64,000 nucleotides of DNA, from NCBI RefSeq assembly GCF_900291015.1, contig NZ_OLKL01000033.1:259000-322999 (forward strand), in the 5' to 3' direction. How positions within the stretch are numbered: the first letter of the stretch is position 1; each line of letters starts with the position of its first letter. The DNA comes from Pseudomonas persica. GTDB lineage: Bacteria; Pseudomonadota; Gammaproteobacteria; Pseudomonadales; Pseudomonadaceae. The notes under the pieces were generated by a model. It was given only the letters and a program-made list of their open reading frames with translations, had not been told where the DNA came from and ran no database searches. A program made the position numbers and the translations under genes. This document shows positions 46,434 through 55,253 of this stretch, piece after piece.

Positions 46434-47999
46434 TTACGGCAGCGGCGGGTTGTTCCAGCGCTGTACGGTGACGATCATGTGCCCTTCGCCGGTCTGGCCA
46501 CCGTCGGCCAGGGTGGCGATGACCTTCAGGTTGCCGGCGTTGTTGGTCATCATCTTGCGCTCCGGGTTGGGGCCGGCACCGCCTGGCACGAACACGCCAT
46601 CAGCCTGCATCTTCCCGGCGAACTTGACGTCTTCATCCTCGACCGCACGCTCGTTGAACGGCTCGACCTTCCAGCTGGCCGGCAGGTAGCCGATGCGCAG
46701 CGGTTGGCCATTGGCGTCCTTGCCCCAGGCTTCGGCCTCGAAACGGCCCTGCACCTTGGGCACCGAGGCGCCGTTTTCGCCGATGCGAGCGATGGAGAAT
46801 GCCGGCACCACCTTCACTTCCTCGACCTTGTCGTAGACCGCCAGGTTGACGCCCTTGAGCGCACCTACGGCGACTTCGCGCTGGCCAGGCTTGGCATCGG
46901 CCGCGGCGCGCGCCTTCACCCTTACCAGGGTCGGGGTCTGCTCCAGCACTTCGGTCACTTCCACGCCAGCACCCAGGTCCGGCTTGCCGGCCAGGCCACT
47001 GCCAACCAGGGTGATCTCGCTTTCACCACCGACCTTGATGAATGCCGGCTGTAGCGCCAGCAGGCGCGCCTTGCCCTCCTTCACCGCGGTGAAGTCCAGG
47101 CCACGCTCATCGTGCTCGGCCTCGAACATGCGGCCCTTCATTTCGCCATCCAGCGCGGCGAACACCTGGCGCAGGTTGACGTCGCCGACCTTGACGTTGC
47201 CACGCCATTCATAGCCGTTGTAGAGGATCGCCGAGCCGCTGCCATTGAACGGCGTACCGTCGGCATAAGCGCCCTTGACCTCGACCTTGAAAGTATCGCC
47301 CTGGTCAGGCGTGACGCTCATCACCCCGCGCACATCGCCCTTGGCCAGCATGTGGCCGCTGAATGCCCACTGGCCCGGCAGCGCATCGGCCGTGGGCCTG
47401 GCCTTCTGCCATTCGGCCCACGCCGCGCTTTCCAGTGGGTAGCGCTTGGCCAGGTCGGGCACCACTTGCTGCAGGGCAATCGGCAGCCAGTCGCGGTCAC
47501 GCGCCTGGGCCTGGTATTCGAGGGACGGCCACTGGCCAAGGTGGAAGTTGACCAGGTGCTCCCACTCCTTGGCCGGGCGCCGCTGCAAGGCGACGCGGGC
47601 ACCGGAGTGGCAGCGACCACAGGTTTCGCTGAGCCGGGTGTCGAACTGCTCGACGGTGTTGAGCCGGCGCTCCATGGCATAACGCACGCCATCGGTCTCG
47701 CTGGGCGCCAGGCCTTGCTTGTCGGCCAGGTACTTGACCAGGGTGCGGCGGTCATCGTCGCTGATCTGCAGACCGTGCATCACCTGCATGCGGGCGATGC
47801 TCATCAACCAACCTTCCGGCGTCTTGCGCTGGTGGCTGATACGGCTGTACGCGTCGTTGCCTTCGGGGATATGGCATCCCATGCACTTGTTCTGCAACAG
47901 GCTCGGGCCCTGCTCGGCCGCCATGGCCTGGGTGCTCAGCAGCGCGGCGGCGACCAGCGCCAGTTTGCCCGCATGCCGCCGGAGTCGAGTCGTCTTCAA
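46434..47999 (-). CDS. qhnA: Quinohemoprotein amine dehydrogenase, alpha subunit (diheme)
   Basis: 521 residues, periplasmic. Signal peptide ends TQAMA-AEQG. Two c-type heme sites, CMGCH (39-43) and CGRCH (127-131), in the N-terminal cytochrome domain, then three beta-rich domains as in the known alpha subunit. Takes electrons from the CTQ cofactor of QhnC. Start: TTG at 47999 has GGAGGT six bases upstream; the ATG 21 codons earlier lacks a ribosome site and would add Cys-rich residues before the signal peptide. First gene of qhnADCB. Confidence 0.94.
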   Translation of the reverse strand: MKTTRLRRHAGKLALVAAALLSTQAMAAEQGPSLLQNKCMGCHIPEGNDAYSRISHQRKTPEGWLMSIARMQVMHGLQISDDDRRTLVKYLADKQGLAPSETDGVRYAMERRLNTVEQFDTRLSETCGRCHSGARVALQRRPAKEWEHLVNFHLGQWPSLEYQAQARDRDWLPIALQQVVPDLAKRYPLESAAWAEWQKARPTADALPGQWAFSGHMLAKGDVRGVMSVTPDQGDTFKVEVKGAYADGTPFNGSGSAILYNGYEWRGNVKVGDVNLRQVFAALDGEMKGRMFEAEHDERGLDFTAVKEGKARLLALQPAFIKVGGESEITLVGSGLAGKPDLGAGVEVTEVLEQTPTLVRVKARAAADAKPGQREVAVGALKGVNLAVYDKVEEVKVVPAFSIARIGENGASVPKVQGRFEAEAWGKDANGQPLRIGYLPASWKVEPFNERAVEDEDVKFAGKMQADGVFVPGGAGPNPERKMMTNNAGNLKVIATLADGGQTGEGHMIVTVQRWNNPPLP

Positions 48000-48075
48000 G
48001 GTCAGACCTCCACGGTTGTTGTTCTTATCGTTGTCGCACGCTTTGGTACAGCAGGTGTGCATGTGACGGTTGTGA

Positions 48076-48091
48076 TACAGGAACTGTGCCA
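48076..48091 (-). promoter_or_regulatory. Candidate sigma-54 promoter of qhnADCB
   Basis: Minus strand reads TGGCACA-GTTC-CTGTA. The -24 half is perfect (TGGCAC), the -12 half has GT in place of GC. About 75 bases before the TTG of qhnA. Fits control by the sigma-54 activator PeaR, but the -12 deviation makes it less secure than the opposite promoter. Confidence 0.5.
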
Positions 48092-48189
48092 GTGGTAATA
48101 AAAGTGTTTTCTTTCAATCTATTAGCCGGTTTTCGGGGTTTTACTGCCAGCAGAGATGGCCAATTGCAGCGTGCCATTTCGCGACAGGG

Positions 48190-48206
48190 TGTTTCATCCT
48201 GAGACA
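48190..48206. promoter_or_regulatory. Candidate activator site (TGTTTC-N5-GAGACA)
   Basis: Imperfect inverted repeat 17 bases long, about 100 bases from the qhnADCB promoter and 230 from the aldehyde-dehydrogenase promoter. Related half sites TGTTTC (48324-48329) and a direct repeat of ACCGTCTCA (48333-48351) lie nearer the latter. Distance and symmetry fit an upstream site for an AcoR-like activator. Confidence 0.4.
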
Positions 48207-48218
48207 GGGCCTGCTGCG

Positions 48219-48312
48219 CCGGCCAATCGCCGGCAAGCCAGCTCCCACAGGTACAGCACAGGTCTTCAAGGCAGTGGTTAACCTGTGGGTGCTGGCTTGC
48301 CGGCGATTGGCC
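48219..48312. repeat. REP pair (inverted), GCCGGCAAGCCAGCTCCCAC type
   Basis: GGCCAATCGCCGGCAAGCCA facing its complement GGCTTGCCGGCGATTGGCC inside the divergent promoter region of qhnA and the aldehyde dehydrogenase, so it sits between the two promoters, not at a gene end. Confidence 0.8.
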
Positions 48313-48437
48313 CTTGATGCCACTGTTTCACCACCGTCTCACACCGTCTCAATGTGCAACAGCGCAACCCTGCAATCCCGACCTTGCACCAAGATAAAAC
48401 CCAACCCGCTCAACGGTTTGTAGCCATCTACCCAGCT

Positions 48438-48453
48438 TGGCACGCCCATTGCG
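48438..48453 (+). promoter_or_regulatory. Sigma-54 (-24/-12) promoter of the aldehyde dehydrogenase gene
   Basis: TGGCACG-CCCA-TTGCG, an essentially perfect match to the TGGCACG-N4-TTGC consensus, 40 bases before the ATG. Predicts transcription from about 48465 under an enhancer-binding protein, most likely PeaR. Confidence 0.85.
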
Positions 48454-48492
48454 CCTGTGCCCGTCACATCCAATGACAAGAGGCACAGCCCC

Positions 48493-49986
48493 ATGCTTTC
48501 CGAACTGCCCATCCTGCCCGCCACCCGCGCCTTTCTCGAACGCAAGCTGAAGATGCGCATCGGCGCCGACTGGCAGGACGCCGCCAGCGGTCGCACCCTG
48601 TCGTTCCGCAACCCGGCCACTGGCGAGGTGCTGGGTGAAGTGCCTGCCGCCGAGGCCGAAGATGTCGACCGCGCCGTGCGTGCCGCGCGCCAGGCCTTCG
48701 ATGATTCGCCATGGAGCCGCCTGCGCCCGCGCGAGCGGCAGAACCTGTTGTGGCGCCTGGCCGACCTGATGGAACGCGACGCCCGCCAGCTGGCCGAACT
48801 GGAATGCCTGAACAACGGCAAGAGCGCCGCCGTGGCCCAGCTGATGGACGTGCAACTGGCCATCGACTTCCTGCGCTACATGGCCGGCTGGGCTACCAAG
48901 ATCGAAGGTAGCACCGTCGAAGCCTCGATGCCGTTGATGCCCAACGACCAGTTCCACGGCTTCGTCCGCCGCGAGGCAGTGGGCGTGGTCGGCGCCATCG
49001 TCGCCTGGAACTTCCCGTTGCTGCTGGCGTGCTGGAAGCTCGGCCCGGCTCTGGCTACCGGTTGCACCGTAGTGCTCAAGCCTGCTGACGAAACACCACT
49101 GAGCGTGCTCAAGCTGGCTGAGCTGGTGGACGAAGCCGGTTACCCGGCCGGCGTGTTCAACGTGGTCACCGGTACCGGTCTGAACGCCGGCGCCGCGCTC
49201 AGCCGCCACCCTGGCGTGGACAAACTGACCTTTACCGGCTCCACCGAGGTCGGCAAGCTGATCGGCAAGGCGGCCATGGACAACATGACCCGCGTCACCC
49301 TGGAACTCGGCGGCAAGTCGCCAACCATCGTCATGCCCGACGCCAACCTGCAGGAAGCTGCCGCCGGCGCCGCCACGGCGATCTTCTTCAACCAGGGCCA
49401 GGTCTGCTGCGCAGGGTCCCGCCTGTATGTGCACCGCAAGCACTTCGACAACGTGGTGGCCGATATCGCCGGCATCGCCAACAGCATGAAGCTGGGCAGC
49501 GGCCTGGACCCGGCGGTGCAGATGGGCCCACTGATCTCGGCCAAGCAGCAGGACCGCGTCACCGGCTACATCGAGCTTGGCCGCGAGCTGGGCGCGACCA
49601 TCGCCTGTGGTGGCGAAGGCTTCGGGCCGGGCTACTTCGTCAGGCCGACGGTGATCGTCGATGTCGACCAGCACCACCGCCTGGTGCAGGAAGAGATCTT
49701 CGGGCCAGTGCTGGTGGCGATGCCGTTCGATGACATCGACGAAGTGATCGGCATGGCCAACGACAACCCCTATGGCCTGGGTGCGAGCATCTGGTCCAAC
49801 GACCTGGCCGCCGTGCACCGGATGATCCCGCGGATCAAGTCGGGCTCGGTGTGGGTCAACTGCCACAGCGCGCTGGACCCTGCCTTACCGTTTGGCGGCT
49901 ACAAGATGTCCGGCGTCGGCCGCGAGATGGGGGCGGCGGCCATCGAGCATTACACCGAGCTGAAGTCGGTGCTGATCAAGCTCTGA
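48493..49986 (+). CDS. peaE: Aldehyde dehydrogenase (phenylacetaldehyde dehydrogenase-like)
   Basis: 497 residues, NAD-dependent ALDH. Catalytic Cys in FFNQGQVCCAGSRLYV, general-base Glu in VTLELGGKSPTIV, VVGAIVAWNFPLLLACWK in the cofactor fold, QEEIFGPVL near the end. Overall closest to phenylacetaldehyde dehydrogenases. Oxidises the aldehyde released by the amine dehydrogenase, which is encoded divergently. The ATG at 48493 follows AAGAGG; a GTG 12 codons earlier overlaps the promoter and is rejected. Confidence 0.9.
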   Translation: MLSELPILPATRAFLERKLKMRIGADWQDAASGRTLSFRNPATGEVLGEVPAAEAEDVDRAVRAARQAFDDSPWSRLRPRERQNLLWRLADLMERDARQLAELECLNNGKSAAVAQLMDVQLAIDFLRYMAGWATKIEGSTVEASMPLMPNDQFHGFVRREAVGVVGAIVAWNFPLLLACWKLGPALATGCTVVLKPADETPLSVLKLAELVDEAGYPAGVFNVVTGTGLNAGAALSRHPGVDKLTFTGSTEVGKLIGKAAMDNMTRVTLELGGKSPTIVMPDANLQEAAAGAATAIFFNQGQVCCAGSRLYVHRKHFDNVVADIAGIANSMKLGSGLDPAVQMGPLISAKQQDRVTGYIELGRELGATIACGGEGFGPGYFVRPTVIVDVDQHHRLVQEEIFGPVLVAMPFDDIDEVIGMANDNPYGLGASIWSNDLAAVHRMIPRIKSGSVWVNCHSALDPALPFGGYKMSGVGREMGAAAIEHYTELKSVLIKL

Positions 49987-50000
49987 CCTTCAGCCTGTAG

Positions 50001-50091
50001 CGGCCCTTTCGCGGGTAAGCCCACAGGATCACCACAGGTCTGAACACTGTGGGATCCCTGTGGGAGCGGGTTCACCCGCGAAGAGACCGGT
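50001..50091. repeat. REP pair (one arm degraded)
   Basis: The left copy is incomplete (GCGGCCCTTTCGCGGGTAAGCC then a gap of the CGCTCC part); the right copy GTGGGAGCGGGTTCACCCGC is intact. Between the dehydrogenase and porin genes, which could still be one transcript. Confidence 0.75.
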
Positions 50092-50133
50092 ACAGGCAAA
50101 CCCGAAAACAACAACAAAAACATGGAGCACACC

Positions 50134-51447
50134 ATGAGGCACACACTCGCCTGTACATTGGCCCTGCTGTTCGCCACCCCCGTCACCCAGGCCTACGAAC
50201 TGTACAACCACGACGGCACCACCCTCAACGCCGACCTCGAAGCCCTGTTCGGCACCTTCCACAGCGACGAAAGCTTCAACCTGGCCGGCAACCGCAAGCC
50301 CGGCAGCACCGCCTGGCAGGAAGGCTACGTCAAGTACGGCCTCAGCGGCAGCCAGGCCCTGGCCGACAGCGGCGCGCTCTACGGCGCCTTCAACCTGCTC
50401 AGCTCCGCCACCTGGGGCGATGGCGATGCCGCCGGCCTGACCCGGGGGGACGAGCGCCGCACCGCTGTCGAAGACCTGTACCTGGGCTGGCGCTCGGCCA
50501 ACCTGTTCCCGGCCCTGGGCGAAGACGGCGTGGACATTTCCGGTGGCCGCCAGGTGGTGACCCTGGGTGACGGCTTTTTGATCCAGGGCGACCCGGTGAA
50601 CCTGGGCAAGGTCGACCTGGGCGCCAACTTCGACCGCGGCGGCGCCTACTACCTGGCCGCACGCAAGGCCTTCGACCGCACGGCCGTACTGCGCCTGGGC
50701 GGCAAGCAAGGCTGGCGCAGCGACCTGATGTGGCTGAAGTCCGACAACCACTACCAGGCCGACACCTCGCTGGCGGTGGCAAACCTGGAACACGTCGCCG
50801 ATGCCGGCAGCGTAGGCCTGAGCTGGATCCGCGGCCTCGAGGTGGACCAGCGCTACGCGCAGATCATGGGCCTGGAACACCGCGACGGCATGGACACCGC
50901 CAGCCTGCGCGGGCGTGGCAACCTCGGTGTGAAGGACCTGGAACTGGCCGCCGAGTACGTGACCCAGGACAAAACCGGCGGGCGGGAGAACGCCTGGTAC
51001 CTGGAGGGCAACTGGACCTTCTCCGAACTGCCCTGGTCCCCCACCGCGACTTACCGCTACAGCCGTTTTTCCGAAGATTTCGACCCGCTGTTCTATGGCC
51101 TGAGCCGTGGCTATGGCACCTGGTTCCAGGGTGAAGTGGCGGCCAACTATGCCGGGCCGTTCAACAGCAACAGCCAGGTGCACCACGTGGCGCTCAAAGG
51201 CAAACCACGGGACAACCTGACCGTGGGCGCGCTGTACTTCGACTTCGACACGCTGGACACCGACCAGGGCAACTTGGGCGGGCGGGAGCTGGACCTGTAT
51301 GTGGAATGGATGGTCAACGACCACCTGCTGATCAGCCCATTGGTGGGTTTCTACAAGCCGGAGCGCAGTGCGGCCAATGGTGGGACGCAACTGGGAGGGC
51401 GAGATAGCGGGACCTATATGCAACTGGTGGTCGGAACCTTCTTCTGA
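50134..51447 (+). CDS. Outer-membrane beta-barrel porin of the amine-catabolic locus
   Basis: 437 residues. Signal peptide (ends TPVTQA-YELYNHD). The rest alternates short polar/aromatic strands throughout and ends in QLVVGTFF with terminal Phe, as in outer-membrane barrels. Looks like the alginate-export/AlgE-like or related porin class and not like OprD (no OprD motifs). GGAG six bases before ATG 50134 supports this start over the ATG four codons earlier. Downstream of the aldehyde dehydrogenase; uptake of amines is a guess from context. Confidence 0.75.
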   Translation: MRHTLACTLALLFATPVTQAYELYNHDGTTLNADLEALFGTFHSDESFNLAGNRKPGSTAWQEGYVKYGLSGSQALADSGALYGAFNLLSSATWGDGDAAGLTRGDERRTAVEDLYLGWRSANLFPALGEDGVDISGGRQVVTLGDGFLIQGDPVNLGKVDLGANFDRGGAYYLAARKAFDRTAVLRLGGKQGWRSDLMWLKSDNHYQADTSLAVANLEHVADAGSVGLSWIRGLEVDQRYAQIMGLEHRDGMDTASLRGRGNLGVKDLELAAEYVTQDKTGGRENAWYLEGNWTFSELPWSPTATYRYSRFSEDFDPLFYGLSRGYGTWFQGEVAANYAGPFNSNSQVHHVALKGKPRDNLTVGALYFDFDTLDTDQGNLGGRELDLYVEWMVNDHLLISPLVGFYKPERSAANGGTQLGGRDSGTYMQLVVGTFF

Positions 51448-51453
51448 ATTGAT

Positions 51454-51547
51454 GCCCCCATCGCCGGCAAGCCAGCGCCCACAGGAATAGCACCAGACCT
51501 GAGGTCAATGCGATCGAAGTGGGAGCTGGCTTGCCGGCGAAAGGGCC
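51454..51547. repeat. REP pair (inverted)
   Basis: CATCGCCGGCAAGCCAGCGC and opposed AGCTGGCTTGCCGGCGAAAG between the convergent porin and qhnG genes. Confidence 0.8.
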
Positions 51548-51566
51548 GCAAGGCGGCCCCCGGATC

Positions 51567-52859
51567 TCAGCAGTAACCCTGCTCTGCCAGCCAACGCCGC
51601 AACATCACCTGCTGCTCTGCCAGCCAACCGTTCAGGACTGCCTCAAGAGGCCGACCAGCCTGCAACGCCCGCACCACCGGCGCCAACTCCACCCCCTGCA
51701 CATGCCACACGCCCAAAGGCTGATCCGCCGTCACCACCACCTCGGCCTCATCCACCAGCCCGTCACGCAACACCGGCCGCCGCTCGACCCTCAGCACGCT
51801 CCAGTCCGCCGCCACATGCAATGCCTGCCTGTCCGGCCACCCCTGCCGCCGCGCCCAGAACGGCTGCCCCACCCGGCCCTGCTCTTGCCCATGGAAATCC
51901 CGCCCGATCCGGGCAAAGCGCAAAAACAGCTGCTCGATCCGCTGCTGGTGAAACTGCCGCGCCAAGCCTGCCCGCTCGGGTCTGCTCAGCAAGGTGTTGA
52001 TCACCACCGGCGCCTGCAACGCCGAAGACAGTGACTGGAAGATCCCGTTGCCCGACAGCGGGTCAACGGCCATCGCTGCATCGCCCACGCGTATCCAGTC
52101 CTGCCCGACGCACTCGCCGGCCAGAATCGCAGTGCTACTGCGTGCATGCACCTGGGCCGGCGCCAGCGCCTGTGCATCGAACAGCTCGGCCACCAGTGCA
52201 CTGCGGGCTCGCCGTGCCGCACAATAGTCCGCCAACCCGGCCTTGCCCGGCAGCCCGGCGGCGTCCAGGGTGACTTGCCAGTAGCAGCGGCCATCTTCCA
52301 GTCGCGCCATCCACGCCCAGCCATCTTCCAGGCTCTCCACCGCCGACGCCGGCACACCAGGGTTGGCCTGCCAGACATTCAGCAAGCTGACCGTCTCCGG
52401 CCCGCGCAGGCGATCTGCGGCCAGCGGGGCCTGGCGGCCTCGGGCCTCGACCAGGAAATCGGCCTGCAGTACCTGCCCATCGTCCAGGCGAACAAGATGA
52501 CCGCCCTCGTGCGCAACCTCGCGTACCCGTCCCTCGATCACGCTCACACCCGCCCGCTGAAGGTCGTCGCGCAGCGCCCGGTCAAAACCTTGCCGGTCGA
52601 GCAGAAACTCCTGGTTCAGTTGCAGTCGCTGGCCGTTCCAGTGCACCTGCCGGGTGGCCGGTATGGCCGCCTGGCTCAAGGCACTTCCAAGACCCGCATG
52701 ACGCAAGCCTTCAAGTACCCGTTGCGATACCCCCTCGACCGCCGCGAACCGGCGCCACTCGGACACCACCGTGACCGCGTAGCCCAGCCGCCGCAGGCCA
52801 ATGGCCGTGGTCGCACCCGCAGGGCCCGCGCCCAGCACCACAATGCGCGGTTCAGGCAT
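51567..52859 (-). CDS. qhnG: FAD-dependent monooxygenase QhnG (QhnC tryptophan oxidation)
   Basis: 430 residues. FAD Rossmann motif VVLGAGPAGATTAIGLRRLGY (core GAGPAGATTAIGLRRLG) at the N-terminus, DWIRVGDAAMAVDPLSGNGI for the ribityl/pyrophosphate side. Resembles tryptophan halogenase/flavoprotein monooxygenases. In Paracoccus, QhnG hydroxylates the tryptophan of cross-linked QhnC toward the quinone; identity here rests on that family plus location. Start ATG 52859 overlaps the qhnE stop by 8 bases, with GAGGT nine bases upstream. Last gene of peaR-qhnF-qhnE-qhnG. Confidence 0.88.
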   Translation of the reverse strand: MPEPRIVVLGAGPAGATTAIGLRRLGYAVTVVSEWRRFAAVEGVSQRVLEGLRHAGLGSALSQAAIPATRQVHWNGQRLQLNQEFLLDRQGFDRALRDDLQRAGVSVIEGRVREVAHEGGHLVRLDDGQVLQADFLVEARGRQAPLAADRLRGPETVSLLNVWQANPGVPASAVESLEDGWAWMARLEDGRCYWQVTLDAAGLPGKAGLADYCAARRARSALVAELFDAQALAPAQVHARSSTAILAGECVGQDWIRVGDAAMAVDPLSGNGIFQSLSSALQAPVVINTLLSRPERAGLARQFHQQRIEQLFLRFARIGRDFHGQEQGRVGQPFWARRQGWPDRQALHVAADWSVLRVERRPVLRDGLVDEAEVVVTADQPLGVWHVQGVELAPVVRALQAGRPLEAVLNGWLAEQQVMLRRWLAEQGYC

Positions 52860-53529
52860 GGCCGGCACCTCGTCGCTCGGGGCCGGCAAACACCGCGTGG
52901 CGGCGCAACCAGTCATGCACCTGCTGGTGGTCCATGCCCGGCGCCTCACGCAGCAACGCCGCAATCCTGCCACTCAAGGCCGCGCAGCCCAGGCTCGCGC
53001 CCGCCCTGCCGCCCGCCCCCACATAACCGCCAAAGTCTGCCTGTCGGCTACCCAGCCAAGACCACTGGCCCGGCGCGCACCGGGCATCGCCGGTGACCCG
53101 GATCACCCCAGGGTAGCTGGCCGGATACACTGGCCCGCCCTGGGCCGGGCTGGACGCGCACAACAGCACACCCGCGGCCAAAGCCTCGGCACAGGCCTGG
53201 TGCAGCACAGGCCGGTCCTGCTGCAGGCCAAGGCTGAGGTTGACCAGCGTAACCCCCGCCTCCACCAGCCACAGCAGCGCGGCCGCCACCTGCAAGGCGC
53301 TGGTACTGGCCTGGGCGCCGAAAACCTGGGCCAGCAGCACCGGCACCGGCCCGGCCTCCCGCTGCAGGCCGGCGAGCACCGCGCTACCATGCCCAAGCTG
53401 GTCGGGCAGCATGTCACCTTCGCGCAACTGGCCGTCCTCCAGCCAGAAGCGGCGCGCGCCCAGCAAGGTGCTGGCCTGCTCCGGCGAGCAGCCACTGTCG
53501 ATGACGCCAACGCGCAAGTCAGTGCCCAT
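52852..53529 (-). CDS. qhnE: Subtilisin-like protease QhnE (QhnC leader peptidase)
   Basis: 225 residues, small for a subtilase and without signal peptide or prodomain, so cytoplasmic. Triad Asp11 (VGVIDSG), His47 (LGHGSAV) and Ser179 (AGASLGCAALSG), the oxyanion segment around LVNLSLG and CASSPAQGG. In Paracoccus, QhnE removes the 28-residue QhnC leader after cross-linking. Overlaps qhnF by 11 bases upstream and qhnG by 8 downstream, so strictly coupled. Confidence 0.9.
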   Translation of the reverse strand: MGTDLRVGVIDSGCSPEQASTLLGARRFWLEDGQLREGDMLPDQLGHGSAVLAGLQREAGPVPVLLAQVFGAQASTSALQVAAALLWLVEAGVTLVNLSLGLQQDRPVLHQACAEALAAGVLLCASSPAQGGPVYPASYPGVIRVTGDARCAPGQWSWLGSRQADFGGYVGAGGRAGASLGCAALSGRIAALLREAPGMDHQQVHDWLRRHAVFAGPERRGAGHA

Positions 53530-55252
53530 GCTTGATCACCTCCCCGGGCAGCACCTGCAACTGGCCATCGTGCAGCTGCAGGTGCAGGTCAGCATCGGCC
53601 AGGGTCGAAGCACGGTGGCTGATCAGGATACGTGTGCGGCCGGCGAACAGCTGGTCGATGGCCGCGATCACTTCGCGCTCGGTGGCTTCGTCCACCGCCG
53701 AGGTGGCCTCGTCCAGCACCAGGATCGCCGGCGCCTGCAGCACTGCGCGGGCGATGGCAATGCGTTGTTTCTGCCCACCGGACAGCTGCTGGCCACGCTC
53801 ACCCAGCAGGCCGTCCAGGCCCAGCGGCAGGCTGTCGACCAGGCTATCCAGCCGCGCCAGGCGCACCACCCGCTCCAGCTCCGCACGGCTGGCCTCGGGC
53901 ACGCCGTAGGCCAGGTTCTGCGCCAGGGTGCCACGGAACAGCACGATATCCTGGCTGACCACCGCGATGCGGCGGCGCAGCGCGGCCAGGTCCAGCTCGC
54001 GCAGGTCGGTGCCGTCCAGCAGGATGCGCCCGGCGTCCGGGTCGTAGAAGCGCTGCAGCAGGTCGATCAAGGTTGACTTGCCTACCCCCGAGGCACCGCT
54101 AATGGCCACCTTGAGGCCACCCGGCACGCACACTTGCACGTTGTTCAGCACCGCGCCCTGGCGCCCTTGATGGGCAAAGCTCAGCCCCTCGAGGCGCAAT
54201 TCGCCCGGGCCGTCTGGTATCGGCCGCGGGTCGGCTGCCGGGCACACGGCCACGGACTCCTGCTTGAGCTCCATCACCCGCCCCAGGCTCACCGCCATGC
54301 GCTGCACCGCCACGTACAGGCCCAGCAGGCTCTGCACCGGCCCTACGGCCATGCCCATGTAGGTGGAAAAGGCGATCAGCGCACCCAACTGCCAGGTGCC
54401 CTGAATCACCCACCAACCGCCGACCAGAAAGGCGCAGGCGCGACACCACGAGGTCAGCGTGCCGGGGATGGCCTGGGTGAAGAATTCGGTCACCTGCACC
54501 TTGAGCAGCTGGCGCATGTAGCCCTGGCCCAGCTGGTCCAGGCGCCCCGCCTCGCGGCCTTGCTGGCCGGCCGCCTGGATGAACTTCATCGCCGGCAGGG
54601 TTTCGACCAGGAACGACGACACATCCGCCGAGCGCTCGCGCAGGTTGCGCACTTCGCGCTCGACCTTGCGCCGCATCCAGCGCAACCACAGCACTTCGAT
54701 CGGCACCAGCAGCGCCAGCAGCAGCGACAGTTGCCACGACAGCATCAGCATCAACACCACCGCGCCCACCAGGCCGATCACTGCCGACACCGCCGAGAAC
54801 AGCGAATCCACGGCGAAGCGCTGGATTTCCGCCACATCGCCATCCAGCCGCGAAAGGATGTCGCCGATGCGCCGCCGCCCGTAGAACGTCGGCGACAACT
54901 GCTGCAGGTGGCGGTAAAGGTCATCGCGCAGGGCAAACAGGATGCGCCCCGACAAGCGCGTATGCAGGTAGCGGTTGACCCCGGCCAGCACGGTACCCAG
55001 CAGGCCCGCGGCGATCATGATCGCCGCCATGTGCCAGAGGGTCTGGTAGTCCTTGGCCAGCAGCCCCCCGTCGATCAGGGTCTTGACCAGCCATGGTTGC
55101 GCCAGCGCCAGCAACGAGGCACCCAGCGACAAACCGAGCAACAGGCCGATGGCGCGTCGATGGGGGCGCACGAAACCATACAGCCAGGCCAACGCCTGGC
55201 GCATGAGTACAGGGTCGCTGGATTCCACCAGCCGGGCGAACAGGCCCCCCAT
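53519..55252 (-). CDS. qhnF: ABC transporter QhnF (fused TM and ATPase domains)
   Basis: 577 residues, a homodimeric exporter half. Six TM helices in about 20-320, ATPase at about 355-577: Walker A GASGVGKST (near 385), Q-loop SQDIVLFRG, signature LSGGQKQRIAIARAV, Walker B ILVLDEATSAVDE, H-loop ISHRAST. In the Paracoccus system QhnF is needed for transfer of modified QhnC to the periplasm. ATG at 55252 follows the peaR stop with a single base between. Confidence 0.9.
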   Translation of the reverse strand: MGGLFARLVESSDPVLMRQALAWLYGFVRPHRRAIGLLLGLSLGASLLALAQPWLVKTLIDGGLLAKDYQTLWHMAAIMIAAGLLGTVLAGVNRYLHTRLSGRILFALRDDLYRHLQQLSPTFYGRRRIGDILSRLDGDVAEIQRFAVDSLFSAVSAVIGLVGAVVLMLMLSWQLSLLLALLVPIEVLWLRWMRRKVEREVRNLRERSADVSSFLVETLPAMKFIQAAGQQGREAGRLDQLGQGYMRQLLKVQVTEFFTQAIPGTLTSWCRACAFLVGGWWVIQGTWQLGALIAFSTYMGMAVGPVQSLLGLYVAVQRMAVSLGRVMELKQESVAVCPAADPRPIPDGPGELRLEGLSFAHQGRQGAVLNNVQVCVPGGLKVAISGASGVGKSTLIDLLQRFYDPDAGRILLDGTDLRELDLAALRRRIAVVSQDIVLFRGTLAQNLAYGVPEASRAELERVVRLARLDSLVDSLPLGLDGLLGERGQQLSGGQKQRIAIARAVLQAPAILVLDEATSAVDEATEREVIAAIDQLFAGRTRILISHRASTLADADLHLQLHDGQLQVLPGEVIKHGH

Positions 55253-55253
55253 G

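Noticed and set aside
48000..48062. ATG start for qhnA 21 codons upstream
   Set aside because: No ribosome site and a Cys-rich prefix before the signal peptide; the TTG with GGAGGT fits better.
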